A stretch of DNA of 20,140 bases from Candidatus Poseidoniaceae archaeon (GCA_013329925.1 DUJK01000028.1:1-20140); one strand, 5' to 3'. Shown: positions 8,036 through 14,544, numbered from the stretch's first letter. Program-made: numbers and translations. Notes: generated by a model from the sequence alone, not told the origin.

Positions 8036-9021
8036 TAATTAGAGCCTCCTTCTTTCAGGACGCCTGTGTCTTCATCACAGTATTCAAGCCCGTTTTGGAT
8101 TGGAGCAACAACATCGACATTGCCAATCATCTTTGAGTGGTCAAGTCCACAGTATTCAGCACAGCGAATGTTGAATGTTCCTGGGTCATCGGGCCAAAAC
8201 CACATCATTGTACCACCTTCAAGACCTGGCACAAGATCTTCTTTGACGCCCCATTCAGGGAGCCAAAATGAGTGTTGAACACCCCAGTAAGTGCTGTTTA
8301 AATCACTGTAATCAGAAGTATATGAAAACAGATTCAACACTACTTTTTCATCACATGGTACAACCAAATGATCTCCAGCTGCAGTTGATAATTTGTGGTT
8401 GATGGGTATGTGTCCCCAAGAGTGTAGTTCATTGCCTTCAGCATCTAGTATCAATACCGAAGAGGCGACGAAGCGATTGAAGGCTTGGTCAATTTGCGTT
8501 GAGCCCCCGGCTGTGAACAATTCATAATTAGTAGCCGTGCCGTCGACAACTACGGTCATATTGACTGCAGAGGAATTACTTGAGTGTTGTACTGTTAGGT
8601 TATCTGACCAACTTATATCGATTCCAGATACTCTCACATCATCTTGCCAAGTTAATTCTTCTTTGTAATTGAATTCCCAGAACCATTGTTGCCCAACTAT
8701 TTCCATATCAAAGGCTTCTTCTTCGTCAGGTATGACCCAAACCGCTGTGTTTGAAGATAGGGCAAGTACAACTAACCAAACAACAATTATTGTTGGAACA
8801 ACATAAAATAAAACTTCGATTTTAGTGTTGTGCCGATCAACCGGAAATGAGCCTACCACGATATGATCGATATCAGTTGTGTCTGGAACGATACTAGCAC
8901 GATACCTAATCATTGCATAGAGTAGCCACGCGAAGGTAAAAATACCAACAATGATTCCCCAAAACAGAAACTTTTCGTAAAGTACTGAAAAAACGGTATC
9001 CTCTGCCACCAATAGAATCAC
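8035..9021 (-). CDS. coxB: Cytochrome c oxidase subunit II with CuA site and enlarged soluble domain
   Basis: A 328-residue subunit that accepts electrons from a soluble donor at the binuclear CuA centre. Two membrane helices lie at about 14-38 and 67-90. They are followed by the conserved IVGQQWFWEFNY (108-119) and a cupredoxin domain. All CuA ligands are present with canonical spacing: His250 (VQHSFWLPEW), Cys287, Glu289, Cys291, His295 and Met298. Between the QQWFW strand and the first ligand there are about 130 residues, far more than in typical COX II, including an Asn/Ser-rich segment with many N-x-S/T sites at 138-165. No cytochrome c domain is fused, so this is not a caa3 form. The start is GTG at 9021; an in-frame GTG at 9009 is an alternative. 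It is the first gene of the II-I-III-IV operon. Confidence 0.93.
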   Translation of the reverse strand: MILLVAEDTVFSVLYEKFLFWGIIVGIFTFAWLLYAMIRYRASIVPDTTDIDHIVVGSFPVDRHNTKIEVLFYVVPTIIVVWLVVLALSSNTAVWVIPDEEEAFDMEIVGQQWFWEFNYKEELTWQDDVRVSGIDISWSDNLTVQHSSNSSAVNMTVVVDGTATNYELFTAGGSTQIDQAFNRFVASSVLILDAEGNELHSWGHIPINHKLSTAAGDHLVVPCDEKVVLNLFSYTSDYSDLNSTYWGVQHSFWLPEWGVKEDLVPGLEGGTMMWFWPDDPGTFNIRCAEYCGLDHSKMIGNVDVVAPIQNGLEYCDEDTGVLKEGGSN

Positions 9022-9096
9022 CCTGTCTGAGCGCCCGAGTAGTAGCCCTTAAGGATTTGTCGAAAATTGCTACTCGCTAATTGTTTTGCAACACCC

Positions 9097-9120
9097 AATG
9101 GTGCTTAGCAGTACACCATT
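9097..9120. promoter_or_regulatory. Inverted repeat at the predicted COX operon start site
   Basis: AATGGTG (9097-9103) and CACCATT (9114-9120) are perfect 7-base inverted arms around a 10-base spacer. The centre-to-centre distance of 17 bases would put the arms on roughly the same DNA face region. The element lies about 26 bases downstream (minus strand) of the TATA-like box at 9131-9139, so it would cover the transcription start of the oxidase operon. An operator or a 5'-leader hairpin are both possible. The role is inferred. Confidence 0.35.
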
Positions 9121-9130
9121 TAACCGCATA

Positions 9131-9139
9131 GTATATGAA
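9131..9139 (-). promoter_or_regulatory. TATA-like box for the cytochrome oxidase operon
   Basis: The minus strand reads TTCATATAC, the same 9-mer found before the SCO gene. The predicted start site is near 9108, which would give the COX II message a leader of about 85 bases. That contrasts with the leaderless arrangement suggested for other genes here. No other convincing TATA box was seen between this site and the COX II start. Confidence 0.4.
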
Positions 9140-9250
9140 CCTTAGTTTTTCCTTTAGAATTCTCTCCGGCGGTAAAAATTACGACACTTTATCGACTTGA
9201 TTATTCTGAAGAGATTTGTGGGTTTTTTGGATGTTTCAAAATGTTTCCAG

Positions 9251-9541
9251 ATGACTCTTGATGGCCAAGCAATTTTGCACGTCAAAGTTCATCCTGCTGC
9301 AAAGGAAGAAGGCATAATTGGATATAATGAATGGAGTGGTGAATTAAAAATAGCCGTCAAGGCAATTGCCGAGGGTGGTAAAGCAAATAAGGCACTAATT
9401 CATGTGATATCAAAATCATTTAATCTCCCTAAAGAGGCTGTAGAAATCACTACTGGGCTGAAATTGAAAAGCAAAAAAGTAAAACTTTCCACCACAGATA
9501 TACAACAGATTAAAGATATCATTGAACGAAAGTTGGCGTGA
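9251..9541 (+). CDS. DUF167 (YggU-family) protein
   Basis: A 96-residue protein of the widespread DUF167/YggU family, whose biochemical role is not established. Family features visible are the VKVHPAAKEEGIIG start (11-24), the LKIAVKAIAEGGKANKAL block (32-49, equivalent to the family's P-x-x-G-x-AN motif) and the TTGLKLKSKKVKL strand (67-79). The ATG at 9251 is preferred over the upstream TTG at 9197 because it gives the normal family length and no homologous residues precede it. The next gene starts four bases after its TGA, so the two are almost certainly co-transcribed. Confidence 0.85.
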   Translation: MTLDGQAILHVKVHPAAKEEGIIGYNEWSGELKIAVKAIAEGGKANKALIHVISKSFNLPKEAVEITTGLKLKSKKVKLSTTDIQQIKDIIERKLA

Positions 9542-9545
9542 TAAT

Positions 9546-10025
9546 ATGGCAAGTTCAAATCGCAATGACGGGACTGGTCTTGGCAATTATGAACTTCGGT
9601 TTGGCAATGCTGGACAATCGCTGGGCGAGGCACGACGACGCAATCGACTACACAATTGGCCAATTATTGTCGAAGGGCCAAGAGACAAAAGAGCGCTTGA
9701 ATCATTGAGTTTTGTTGGGCCAATTGAGGTCCTAAACAGAGGTTGGAATCTGGAGAGAGTTGTTGCACACCTGTACGAAAAGTATGGCACTAGAAATAAG
9801 TCAGTCGGCGGATCATCAGTATGCTTACTAATGGATTGGGACCGAACAGGCGGTAGGCTACAACGGAGGCTTGCAAGGTTACTTGAGGGGTTTGATATGC
9901 TGGTTGACCAAGAAACAAGAGTTGTATTACAGAAGAATTTGAAGCCAGAAACCAGAGTCCTAGAATCTCTTCACGGTATGGCTGACAGATTGAGATATTT
10001 CGTAAATCAAGAAGACCCGTTGTGA
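9546..10025 (+). CDS. Small stand-alone Toprim-domain protein
   Basis: A 159-residue soluble protein. The Toprim core is recognisable: WPIIVEGPRDKRAL (38-51) with the catalytic-type Glu43, a LNRG turn (63-66), and CLLMDWDRTGG (93-103) with the D-x-D pair Asp97/Asp99 that coordinates metal in primases, topoisomerases and OLD/RNase M5-type nucleases. There are few residues outside the domain: a basic N-terminus (28-36) and a short helical C-terminus. It is therefore a minimal Toprim protein, possibly a nuclease or RNA-processing enzyme (inference). The ATG at 9546 follows the DUF167 stop by four bases and is preferred to the upstream TTG at 9522. A TATA box for the next gene lies just past its TGA. 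Confidence 0.8.
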   Translation: MASSNRNDGTGLGNYELRFGNAGQSLGEARRRNRLHNWPIIVEGPRDKRALESLSFVGPIEVLNRGWNLERVVAHLYEKYGTRNKSVGGSSVCLLMDWDRTGGRLQRRLARLLEGFDMLVDQETRVVLQKNLKPETRVLESLHGMADRLRYFVNQEDPL

Positions 10026-10036
10026 ACATACAGTGG

Positions 10037-10043
10037 TTTATAA
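10037..10043 (+). promoter_or_regulatory. TATA box for the FAS1-plastocyanin gene
   Basis: TTTATAA is centred 27 bases upstream of the ATG at 10067, which is the classical archaeal spacing to a start site at the initiation codon. There is no Shine-Dalgarno sequence in front of that ATG, consistent with a leaderless mRNA. Confidence 0.6.
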
Positions 10044-10066
10044 CCCTCGATTTTTGCTCAACGCCC

Positions 10067-11014
10067 ATGAACCGAAAAGTCACATTACTTATCGCCCTAA
10101 TATTTGTCTTGCAAGCAGCGCAATTTGCGCAAGCAGACGACCATGAAACTGACCAAACAATCGTTGACGTAGCGTCGAGTACCGGGTCTCATGATAGCCT
10201 GGTTGCCGCACTCAACCATGTCGGGTTGGCCGACACACTAGCCGGAGATGGCCCATTCACCGTCTTCGCTCCAACTGATCAAGCATTTACTGATGCTGGT
10301 ATCAACCTAGAAGACTTTGACACTGAAGAGGAAAATAATACGCTCTCTAATATTTTACTCTACCACGTTATATCTGGTGCTGCTGTTGATGCAGCAAACG
10401 TAACCGATGGTATGACAGCAGAAGCGGCTAACGGTGACACACTATCATTCACCGTAACCAACGATTCAGTCATAGTAGAAGACGCTACAGTTACTAGCGC
10501 TGATGTTGAAGCCAGTAACGGGATAATTCACGTTATTGACAAGGTATTGACGCCTCCGGCTGAGGTTGTAGATGAAGTAGAAGAGCCAGTAACCACTCCG
10601 TGTGACGTTACCATTGGAGTAGTAGATGCGGCATACGACCGCCCCTCGGTCTCTATTGATGTCGGGCAAACCGTTTGCTGGGAATGGACGGACGCCGACA
10701 TGCCGCACAATGTAGCAGAGATAGAAGACATCAGCAGCACTGAAATCCTCGCTGGTGGCATTTATTCAGGAGAAGCTAAAGGAACCGTATCTTTCTCCTA
10801 TACGTTCACCGAGAACACCACTTTCTATTATGCATGTGAACCACACTTGATGATGAATATGAAAGGTGAAGTTATAGTTGGAACCGGCATTGACGCTGGT
10901 GATGTCAAGGCTGATTATAATGACAAGAGTTCTGAGTCCACTCCAGGCTTCTTACTCGTCACCTCAATCATCGCTATGGCCGGTGCAATAGTTGTCTTAT
11001 CAAGAAAATCTTAA
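10067..11014 (+). CDS. Surface-anchored FAS1-plastocyanin (type 1 copper) fusion protein
   Basis: A 315-residue secreted protein. A signal peptide spans 1-23 (cleavage near AQA-DD). Residues 29-163 are a fasciclin/FAS1 domain: TIVDVAS at 31-37, then FTVFAPTDQAF, LLYHV and GIIHVIDKVL. A short Glu/Pro linker leads to a plastocyanin-like cupredoxin at 178-272 with the full type 1 copper set: His214 (MPHNV), Cys257, His260 and Met265, with the C-x2-H-x4-M spacing of plastocyanin. The C-terminus has PGF at 293-295, a hydrophobic helix and a final SRKS, a PGF-CTERM-type signal for archaeosortase processing and lipid attachment (known for such tails in haloarchaea). FAS1 domains mediate adhesion; the cupredoxin transfers electrons. 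With a CuA oxidase about 1 kb away, a donor role is plausible but inferred. The ATG at 10067 is chosen over the GTG at 10022 because of the signal peptide and TATA spacing. Confidence 0.9.
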   Translation: MNRKVTLLIALIFVLQAAQFAQADDHETDQTIVDVASSTGSHDSLVAALNHVGLADTLAGDGPFTVFAPTDQAFTDAGINLEDFDTEEENNTLSNILLYHVISGAAVDAANVTDGMTAEAANGDTLSFTVTNDSVIVEDATVTSADVEASNGIIHVIDKVLTPPAEVVDEVEEPVTTPCDVTIGVVDAAYDRPSVSIDVGQTVCWEWTDADMPHNVAEIEDISSTEILAGGIYSGEAKGTVSFSYTFTENTTFYYACEPHLMMNMKGEVIVGTGIDAGDVKADYNDKSSESTPGFLLVTSIIAMAGAIVVLSRKS

Positions 11015-11017
11015 CCG

Positions 11018-11392
11018 TTAACTCCAGTAAACGACAAGCACTACGATGTAGCCTATTATTACTACAATACTCAACACGATGTTGACTATTGATGCGATAT
11101 ATGCTGCTTGAGCCGTTCCCGTGTCAGGATGATAAGGATTTAGATCGGTAACTTTCTTGGCTCCAAGAGCGATAATTAATGCCGGGATTGAAAAAATCAG
11201 CCCACCGCAAGCAAACGACATAATTGCGAGTACTAAAGCAAGTACTGCATTGGTTTGAGGGTATATCGCGTGGTGAGTTGCGCCCAGCGGAATGGTGAAA
11301 TTTTCCTCAGTCACAGTACCTGTGAGTTTTGTTTCCTCTTCGGCATTTTCTTGCCAAAAATCCTTGGGTTGTTGTTCAGGCATCATTGGCAT
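11018..11392 (-). CDS. DUF4190-like two-helix membrane protein
   Basis: A 124-residue protein with a polar N-terminus of about 45 residues and two hydrophobic segments (about 48-76 and 96-121). The pattern ALVLAIMSFACGGLIFSIPALIIALGAKK, followed by a short polar loop and AYIASIVNIVLSI, matches DUF4190-type small membrane proteins of unknown function. The ATG at 11392 (or the adjacent GTG at 11395) lies inside the end of the ribbon-helix-helix gene, a 17-base overlap, so translation is coupled. It is the last gene of the SPFH set and converges with the FAS1-plastocyanin gene three bases away. Confidence 0.7.
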   Translation of the reverse strand: MPMMPEQQPKDFWQENAEEETKLTGTVTEENFTIPLGATHHAIYPQTNAVLALVLAIMSFACGGLIFSIPALIIALGAKKVTDLNPYHPDTGTAQAAYIASIVNIVLSIVVIIGYIVVLVVYWS

Positions 11393-11531
11393 CACGTCTA
11401 TTTTCGGCGACTGCTTTCTGTAATAAAAACTCTATTTGAGCATTAATTGAGCGAAACTCATCATCAGCCCACTTACGTAGAGTATCATGCAGGGCAGGAT
11501 CTATCCTGAGAAGAAGTTTCTTTTTCGTCAT
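11376..11531 (-). CDS. Arc-like ribbon-helix-helix DNA-binding protein
   Basis: A 51-residue protein with the Arc/MetJ fold pattern: a short beta strand KKLLLRID (4-11), helix A from about 12 to 25 (PALHDTLRKWADDEF) and helix B from about 27 to 43 (RSINAQIEFLLQKAV). Such proteins bind DNA as dimers, inserting the strand into the major groove, and often regulate their own operon. The ATG at 11531 is chosen because an AGGAGGG Shine-Dalgarno sequence ends five or so bases before it and the domain begins at once; the longer frame to 11594 adds only an unrelated polar tail. It overlaps the downstream DUF4190-like gene. Its closest resemblance, from memory, is to bacterial Arc-family proteins next to SPFH genes. 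Confidence 0.8.
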   Translation of the reverse strand: MTKKKLLLRIDPALHDTLRKWADDEFRSINAQIEFLLQKAVAENRRDANDA

Positions 11532-11532
11532 T

Positions 11533-11543
11533 TTTACCCTCCT
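11533..11543 (-). promoter_or_regulatory. Strong Shine-Dalgarno sequence for the RHH gene
   Basis: On the minus strand AGGAGGG precedes TAAAA-ATG and fixes the start of the 51-residue RHH gene at 11531. Such strong sites are uncommon here: only the Pro-rich gene at 19113 has a similar AAGGAGG. Confidence 0.65.
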
Positions 11544-11605
11544 AGAATTATGCTGGTCCTCGATGCTTGATTGATCTTTTGAATTGCTTACCAAACTAAA
11601 CTACC

Positions 11606-11839
11606 TCAGACATAGTAATATGTGTACAATCTAACGACAATCGCTCCTAGAGAAAATATACTGATAAGAATCGTAATCCCTAGAGTGAAATAATATGATT
11701 TGGGGTACTCTTCCTTGCTTTTCCACCCAATTCCCCTAACATGAGTACCTTGTCTAAGAAAGGTGTATACAGCATAGCCCGCACAAAAGACTACCCCAAT
11801 TATATTGCCAAATAGTGACCAAAGTAATCCAGAATTCAA
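11606..11839 (-). CDS. Small two-helix membrane protein of unknown function
   Basis: A 77-residue protein with two predicted membrane helices at about 5-27 and 50-70, joined by a basic loop of roughly 20 residues (FLRQGTHVRGIGWKSKEEY). No family is recognised. The start is TTG at 11839, with GAGG about eight bases before it and only ten bases after the SPFH stop codon. It therefore looks like the second gene of the SPFH operon. The weak start codon makes the exact N-terminus uncertain. Confidence 0.6.
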   Translation of the reverse strand: MNSGLLWSLFGNIIGVVFCAGYAVYTFLRQGTHVRGIGWKSKEEYPKSYYFTLGITILISIFSLGAIVVRLYTYYYV

Positions 11840-11849
11840 TTAAATCGCC

Positions 11850-12794
11850 TCACTGGTATAATGAACCCGTATTAACTACCGGGGTTGTATCCGTTTCTGA
11901 ACATAGAACGACTAATAGATTGCTAACCATTGTGGCTTTCTTATCTTCATCAAGTTCAATTATGCCTTTTACACTTAGCTGGTCTAATGCTAGTTCAACC
12001 ATACCAACTGCACCGTCGACAATCTCTCTTCTTGCTGCAACCACCGCACTTGCCTGCTGCCTTCGTAACATTGCTTGGGCGACTTCAGGAGCGTAGGCTA
12101 AGTGACTAATTCTAGCCTCCAACACCTCGATCCCTGCTCTGCTAAGCCTTGCTTGAACCGATTCTCTAAGTTCCGTAGCCACTACTTCTTGGTGACTTGA
12201 AAGAGCGACACCGCCAAGATCCTTCTCTTCAATAATATCGTAAGGATACTTAGTAGCCATTGCCCTTAGAGCCGCCTCACTTTGAATTTGCACATAATTT
12301 TCATAATCATCTACTTCGAATAATGCTTCAGCTGCATCAAATACGCGCCACACAACTACTGCTGCTATATCGATTGGGTTAGCATTGACATCGTTAACCT
12401 TCAACTTTGCCGATTCAAAATTTCTAATTCTAAAGATAACCTTGGTTTTCTCGTATAGTGGATTGACGAACCAGCGGAATCCTTCGGTTTTTACTGAACC
12501 AACATATTTACCAAAGAATTGGCATACTGCAGACTCGTTTGGATTTATCACCACATAGGAATTCCACATAACAAACCATAGAATGGAAATAATTAGTTGG
12601 AGCAGTGCACCAAGAGCGGCACCTATTGGCCCCCCTGCATACAATACAAAACATAGTAGGCCAGCTACTGGGACTACTATCAAATGGATAAATAGCCCTA
12701 GCCAACCACTCAAGGATTTAATTTCTATATCTCTAAATTGTATTTCACTTATTGCTGCGCTTTGTGGGTCCATTGTTTCACCGTTTAGGCTCAT
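11850..12794 (-). CDS. SPFH/band-7 domain membrane protein
   Basis: A 314-residue membrane protein. Two hydrophobic stretches (about 30-53 and 56-78) form a hairpin anchor, followed directly by the SPFH (stomatin/prohibitin/flotillin) domain: SYVVINPNESAVCQFFGKYVG (79-99), GFRWFVNPLY (105-114), the DIAAVVVWRVFDAAEALFEVDDY run (142-164) and the SEAALRAMATKYPYD segment. A long Ala/Glu/Arg-rich helix (about 195-275) includes ARISHLAYAPEVAQAMLRRQQASA, typical of the oligomerising coiled coil. SPFH proteins build ring scaffolds on membranes and often organise proteases or lipid domains. No partner NfeD protease gene lies beside it. Instead a two-helix protein, an RHH regulator and a DUF4190-like protein follow. 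The ATG at 12794 has a TATA-like box about 25 bases upstream. Confidence 0.9.
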   Translation of the reverse strand: MSLNGETMDPQSAAISEIQFRDIEIKSLSGWLGLFIHLIVVPVAGLLCFVLYAGGPIGAALGALLQLIISILWFVMWNSYVVINPNESAVCQFFGKYVGSVKTEGFRWFVNPLYEKTKVIFRIRNFESAKLKVNDVNANPIDIAAVVVWRVFDAAEALFEVDDYENYVQIQSEAALRAMATKYPYDIIEEKDLGGVALSSHQEVVATELRESVQARLSRAGIEVLEARISHLAYAPEVAQAMLRRQQASAVVAARREIVDGAVGMVELALDQLSVKGIIELDEDKKATMVSNLLVVLCSETDTTPVVNTGSLYQ

Positions 12795-12814
12795 TATCCG
12801 CGCTATTATAAAAA

Positions 12815-12846
12815 TATCTATATGATATCACAATAATACTATAAAA
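12815..12846. promoter_or_regulatory. Divergent TATA boxes for the SPFH operon and the 54-residue membrane protein
   Basis: In the 73-base gap between two divergent starts, the minus strand carries TATAGATA (12815-12822), about 25 bases before the SPFH ATG at 12794. The plus strand carries TATAAAA (12840-12846), centred 25 bases before the ATG at 12868. Both spacings fit leaderless transcription. The two boxes are only 17 bases apart, so the two directions may compete for TBP/TFB. Confidence 0.5.
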
Positions 12847-12867
12847 CAGTTAATATTCCATACAACC

Positions 12868-13032
12868 ATGAAGACAATTGGAGAGGTAGAAGATGACCTT
12901 GCAGAGAAAGCAGAACCAGTTCTTGGATTCAAACCGTCTTCAAAATTCAAGAGAGGCCCGATTGGAATTCTTATCTACATAGTTTGTGGGATTATTGCGC
13001 TTATCTCATTGAGAAGTGCAGGCGTCTTTTAG
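12868..13032 (+). CDS. Small single-helix membrane protein, 54 residues
   Basis: The frame runs from ATG at 12868 to TAG at 13030-13032. It starts MKTIGEVEDDLAEKAEP, an acidic soluble head of about 20 residues, followed by a basic stretch (FKPSSKFKRGP, 21-31) and one hydrophobic helix (about 32-48, GILIYIVCGIIALIS), then LRSAGVF. Cytoplasmic head and helix fit a tail-anchored protein. A good TATA box 25 bases upstream supports it as a real leaderless gene. I considered Sec61-beta, which has the same size and layout, but the characteristic residues are not there. Function unknown. Confidence 0.6.
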   Translation: MKTIGEVEDDLAEKAEPVLGFKPSSKFKRGPIGILIYIVCGIIALISLRSAGVF

Positions 13033-13104
13033 GGCACTTGATGAACCGGACTTTTACAAAGCCATAAGCTGTAATATTAGTTGCAAATCTAGCCCTAGAG
13101 AATT

Positions 13105-13716
13105 TCATTCTGCTTGAGAATATGCCCACAACTTAGTAGTCACCAAAGCCATTACTACTATTTTGGCAAAGTCCCAAATCAAGAATGGTTCAACGCCCCA
13201 CTCAAAAGCTTGAGCCATGTCAACACCATAGGATTCGGCTAGCCAAACCGTACCAATTAGGTAGACTGGTAACATTGCTAATGTCCAGCAGACAATCTGG
13301 GCTTTTAGATCTGCAACTCCGGCTGTTCTAGAACGGTCTAATCCTTCAGCAACTAGCGCAGAAGCAATTGGGAAAGAGATTAGATAACCACCACTAGCGA
13401 TCAATTTACCGCTATCAAATAGCATATCGCCACCTTCAGCAAATACTGGGGCACCGATTGCACCGACCAACAGATAAAGGCAACCAGAAAAGAAAGCATC
13501 GTTCCTTCTTAGATATACTCCTGTTGCCAAGACCGCGAAGGTTTGGAAGGTATAAGGTACTGGAGTCCAAGGTACTGTGAAGGCAATTTGTGCACACAGA
13601 GCGGTCAATCCAGCAAAAAAAGAAATCGAAATTGCTCTTTCTAAAACTGTTGACTCTTTGGCGGAAAGGGTTTGATGCCAAGTTTGGGGTTTGTTCCAAT
13701 TAAATTCGCTGAACAT
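13105..13716 (-). CDS. bioY: BioY-family biotin transporter (ECF substrate-binding subunit)
   Basis: A 203-residue membrane protein with about six helices. BioY is the S-component that captures biotin for import. Family marks are GLTALCAQIAFTVPWTPVPYTFQTFAVL (36-63), the YLLVGAIGAPVFAEGG block (81-96), and KLIASGGYLISFPIASALV (104-122). The N-terminus (about 1-25) is polar. No ATPase or EcfT gene is present nearby and no biotin-synthesis gene is seen. The protein may thus work alone or with a shared ECF module encoded elsewhere. A CTAAAAAC box at about 13737-13745 on the minus strand, overlapping the stop of the deacetylase gene and about 25 bases before this ATG, suggests its own leaderless transcript. 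No biotin-repressor-like palindrome was recognised. Confidence 0.85.
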   Translation of the reverse strand: MFSEFNWNKPQTWHQTLSAKESTVLERAISISFFAGLTALCAQIAFTVPWTPVPYTFQTFAVLATGVYLRRNDAFFSGCLYLLVGAIGAPVFAEGGDMLFDSGKLIASGGYLISFPIASALVAEGLDRSRTAGVADLKAQIVCWTLAMLPVYLIGTVWLAESYGVDMAQAFEWGVEPFLIWDFAKIVVMALVTTKLWAYSQAE

Positions 13717-13740
13717 ATCGGTCGCTTAGATTGGCGGTTT

Positions 13741-14544
13741 TTAGTGATTCAGTATAGATTGAGGAATAGGAGGTTGCCATTTTCCTGATGATTTACCATG
13801 GTCTAATAGATGCCAATAGACCGTCTTGATTGGAACATTAGAGTCCTCTACTGACGAAATTAAATCATCGGTTTTTACCACCGGAGGCAGGTTTTTCCAT
13901 GCTTGTTTGGCAATTAGTGAAAGTGGAAATATCGATAATGCTGGGCCATTTATTGGTAGGCCCCATTTAGTTGCCCACTCGCGCTCGACTAAACTTGCCT
14001 CTCTTACTGATTGTCGTACTTTAGCCCAAGAATTACCTTTCCCTGCCTTGGATTTGGTTAACAAGGTATCATTTATTGAACTGTCAAGTATAATTCCTGA
14101 TTGATATAGCACGTCTGCCATCCACGGTGCCATATATCCTGCTGGGGCTCTAAACCACGGGCGGAATGATTCACCAACGACGCTTTTGATTTGCTCACAG
14201 GCCTGAGTTATGGCTGTTTGGAAGCCGTCTACATCTTCTGGCCATGCCGACCATGACCGATGAGTTAAACCGTGACATCCAACGGTGATTCGCTTTGGAT
14301 AGGATGAAATTAGTTTAAGCAACCAATTTCTGAATTCTTCATTTTGTAAAGAATCTGCAATAACAAACAAAGTGATTGGAGAGTTGTGGGAATCGAACCA
14401 TTTTTCAAAACCAACAATTCCTGCGGCAAATTGTTCACTTAGTTGGTTAGAGTCAATCTGTTTTTTAGATCGTGTTGGATGTCCTTGATATTTTGGAATA
14501 TGTCTGAAATCATCACAGTCAACAGTCAACCAAGTCTTTGTCAA
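13741..14544 (-). CDS. Polysaccharide deacetylase (NodB-like) family protein
   Basis: A 267-residue soluble protein. It shows the NodB-fold motifs in order: the Asp-rich TVDCDDF (7-13, Asp11/Asp12 region), TLFVIADS (58-65), the metal-binding HGLTH (His91, His95), RAPAGYMAP (132-140) with the motif-3 Arg, and a late WHLLDHG (244-250) with His245. Members of this family remove N- or O-acetyl groups from carbohydrate or related substrates using a divalent metal. There is no signal peptide, so it is probably cytoplasmic and may act on a sugar-nucleotide, lipid-linked sugar or small molecule. The start is a TTG at 14544 overlapping the TGA of the acetyltransferase gene by four bases (TTGA), so translation is coupled. 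Pairing an acetyltransferase with a deacetylase is suggestive but does not prove a shared substrate. Confidence 0.8.
   Translation of the reverse strand: MTKTWLTVDCDDFRHIPKYQGHPTRSKKQIDSNQLSEQFAAGIVGFEKWFDSHNSPITLFVIADSLQNEEFRNWLLKLISSYPKRITVGCHGLTHRSWSAWPEDVDGFQTAITQACEQIKSVVGESFRPWFRAPAGYMAPWMADVLYQSGIILDSSINDTLLTKSKAGKGNSWAKVRQSVREASLVEREWATKWGLPINGPALSIFPLSLIAKQAWKNLPPVVKTDDLISSVEDSNVPIKTVYWHLLDHGKSSGKWQPPIPQSILNH

Noticed and set aside
9400..9663. Minus-strand frame of 87 codons across the DUF167-Toprim junction
   Set aside because: It is antisense to two recognisable genes and crosses their junction.
12868..13032. Sec61-beta (SecG-like) identity for the 54-residue protein
   Set aside because: Size and single C-terminal helix fit, but the conserved residues before and within the helix are not recognisable.
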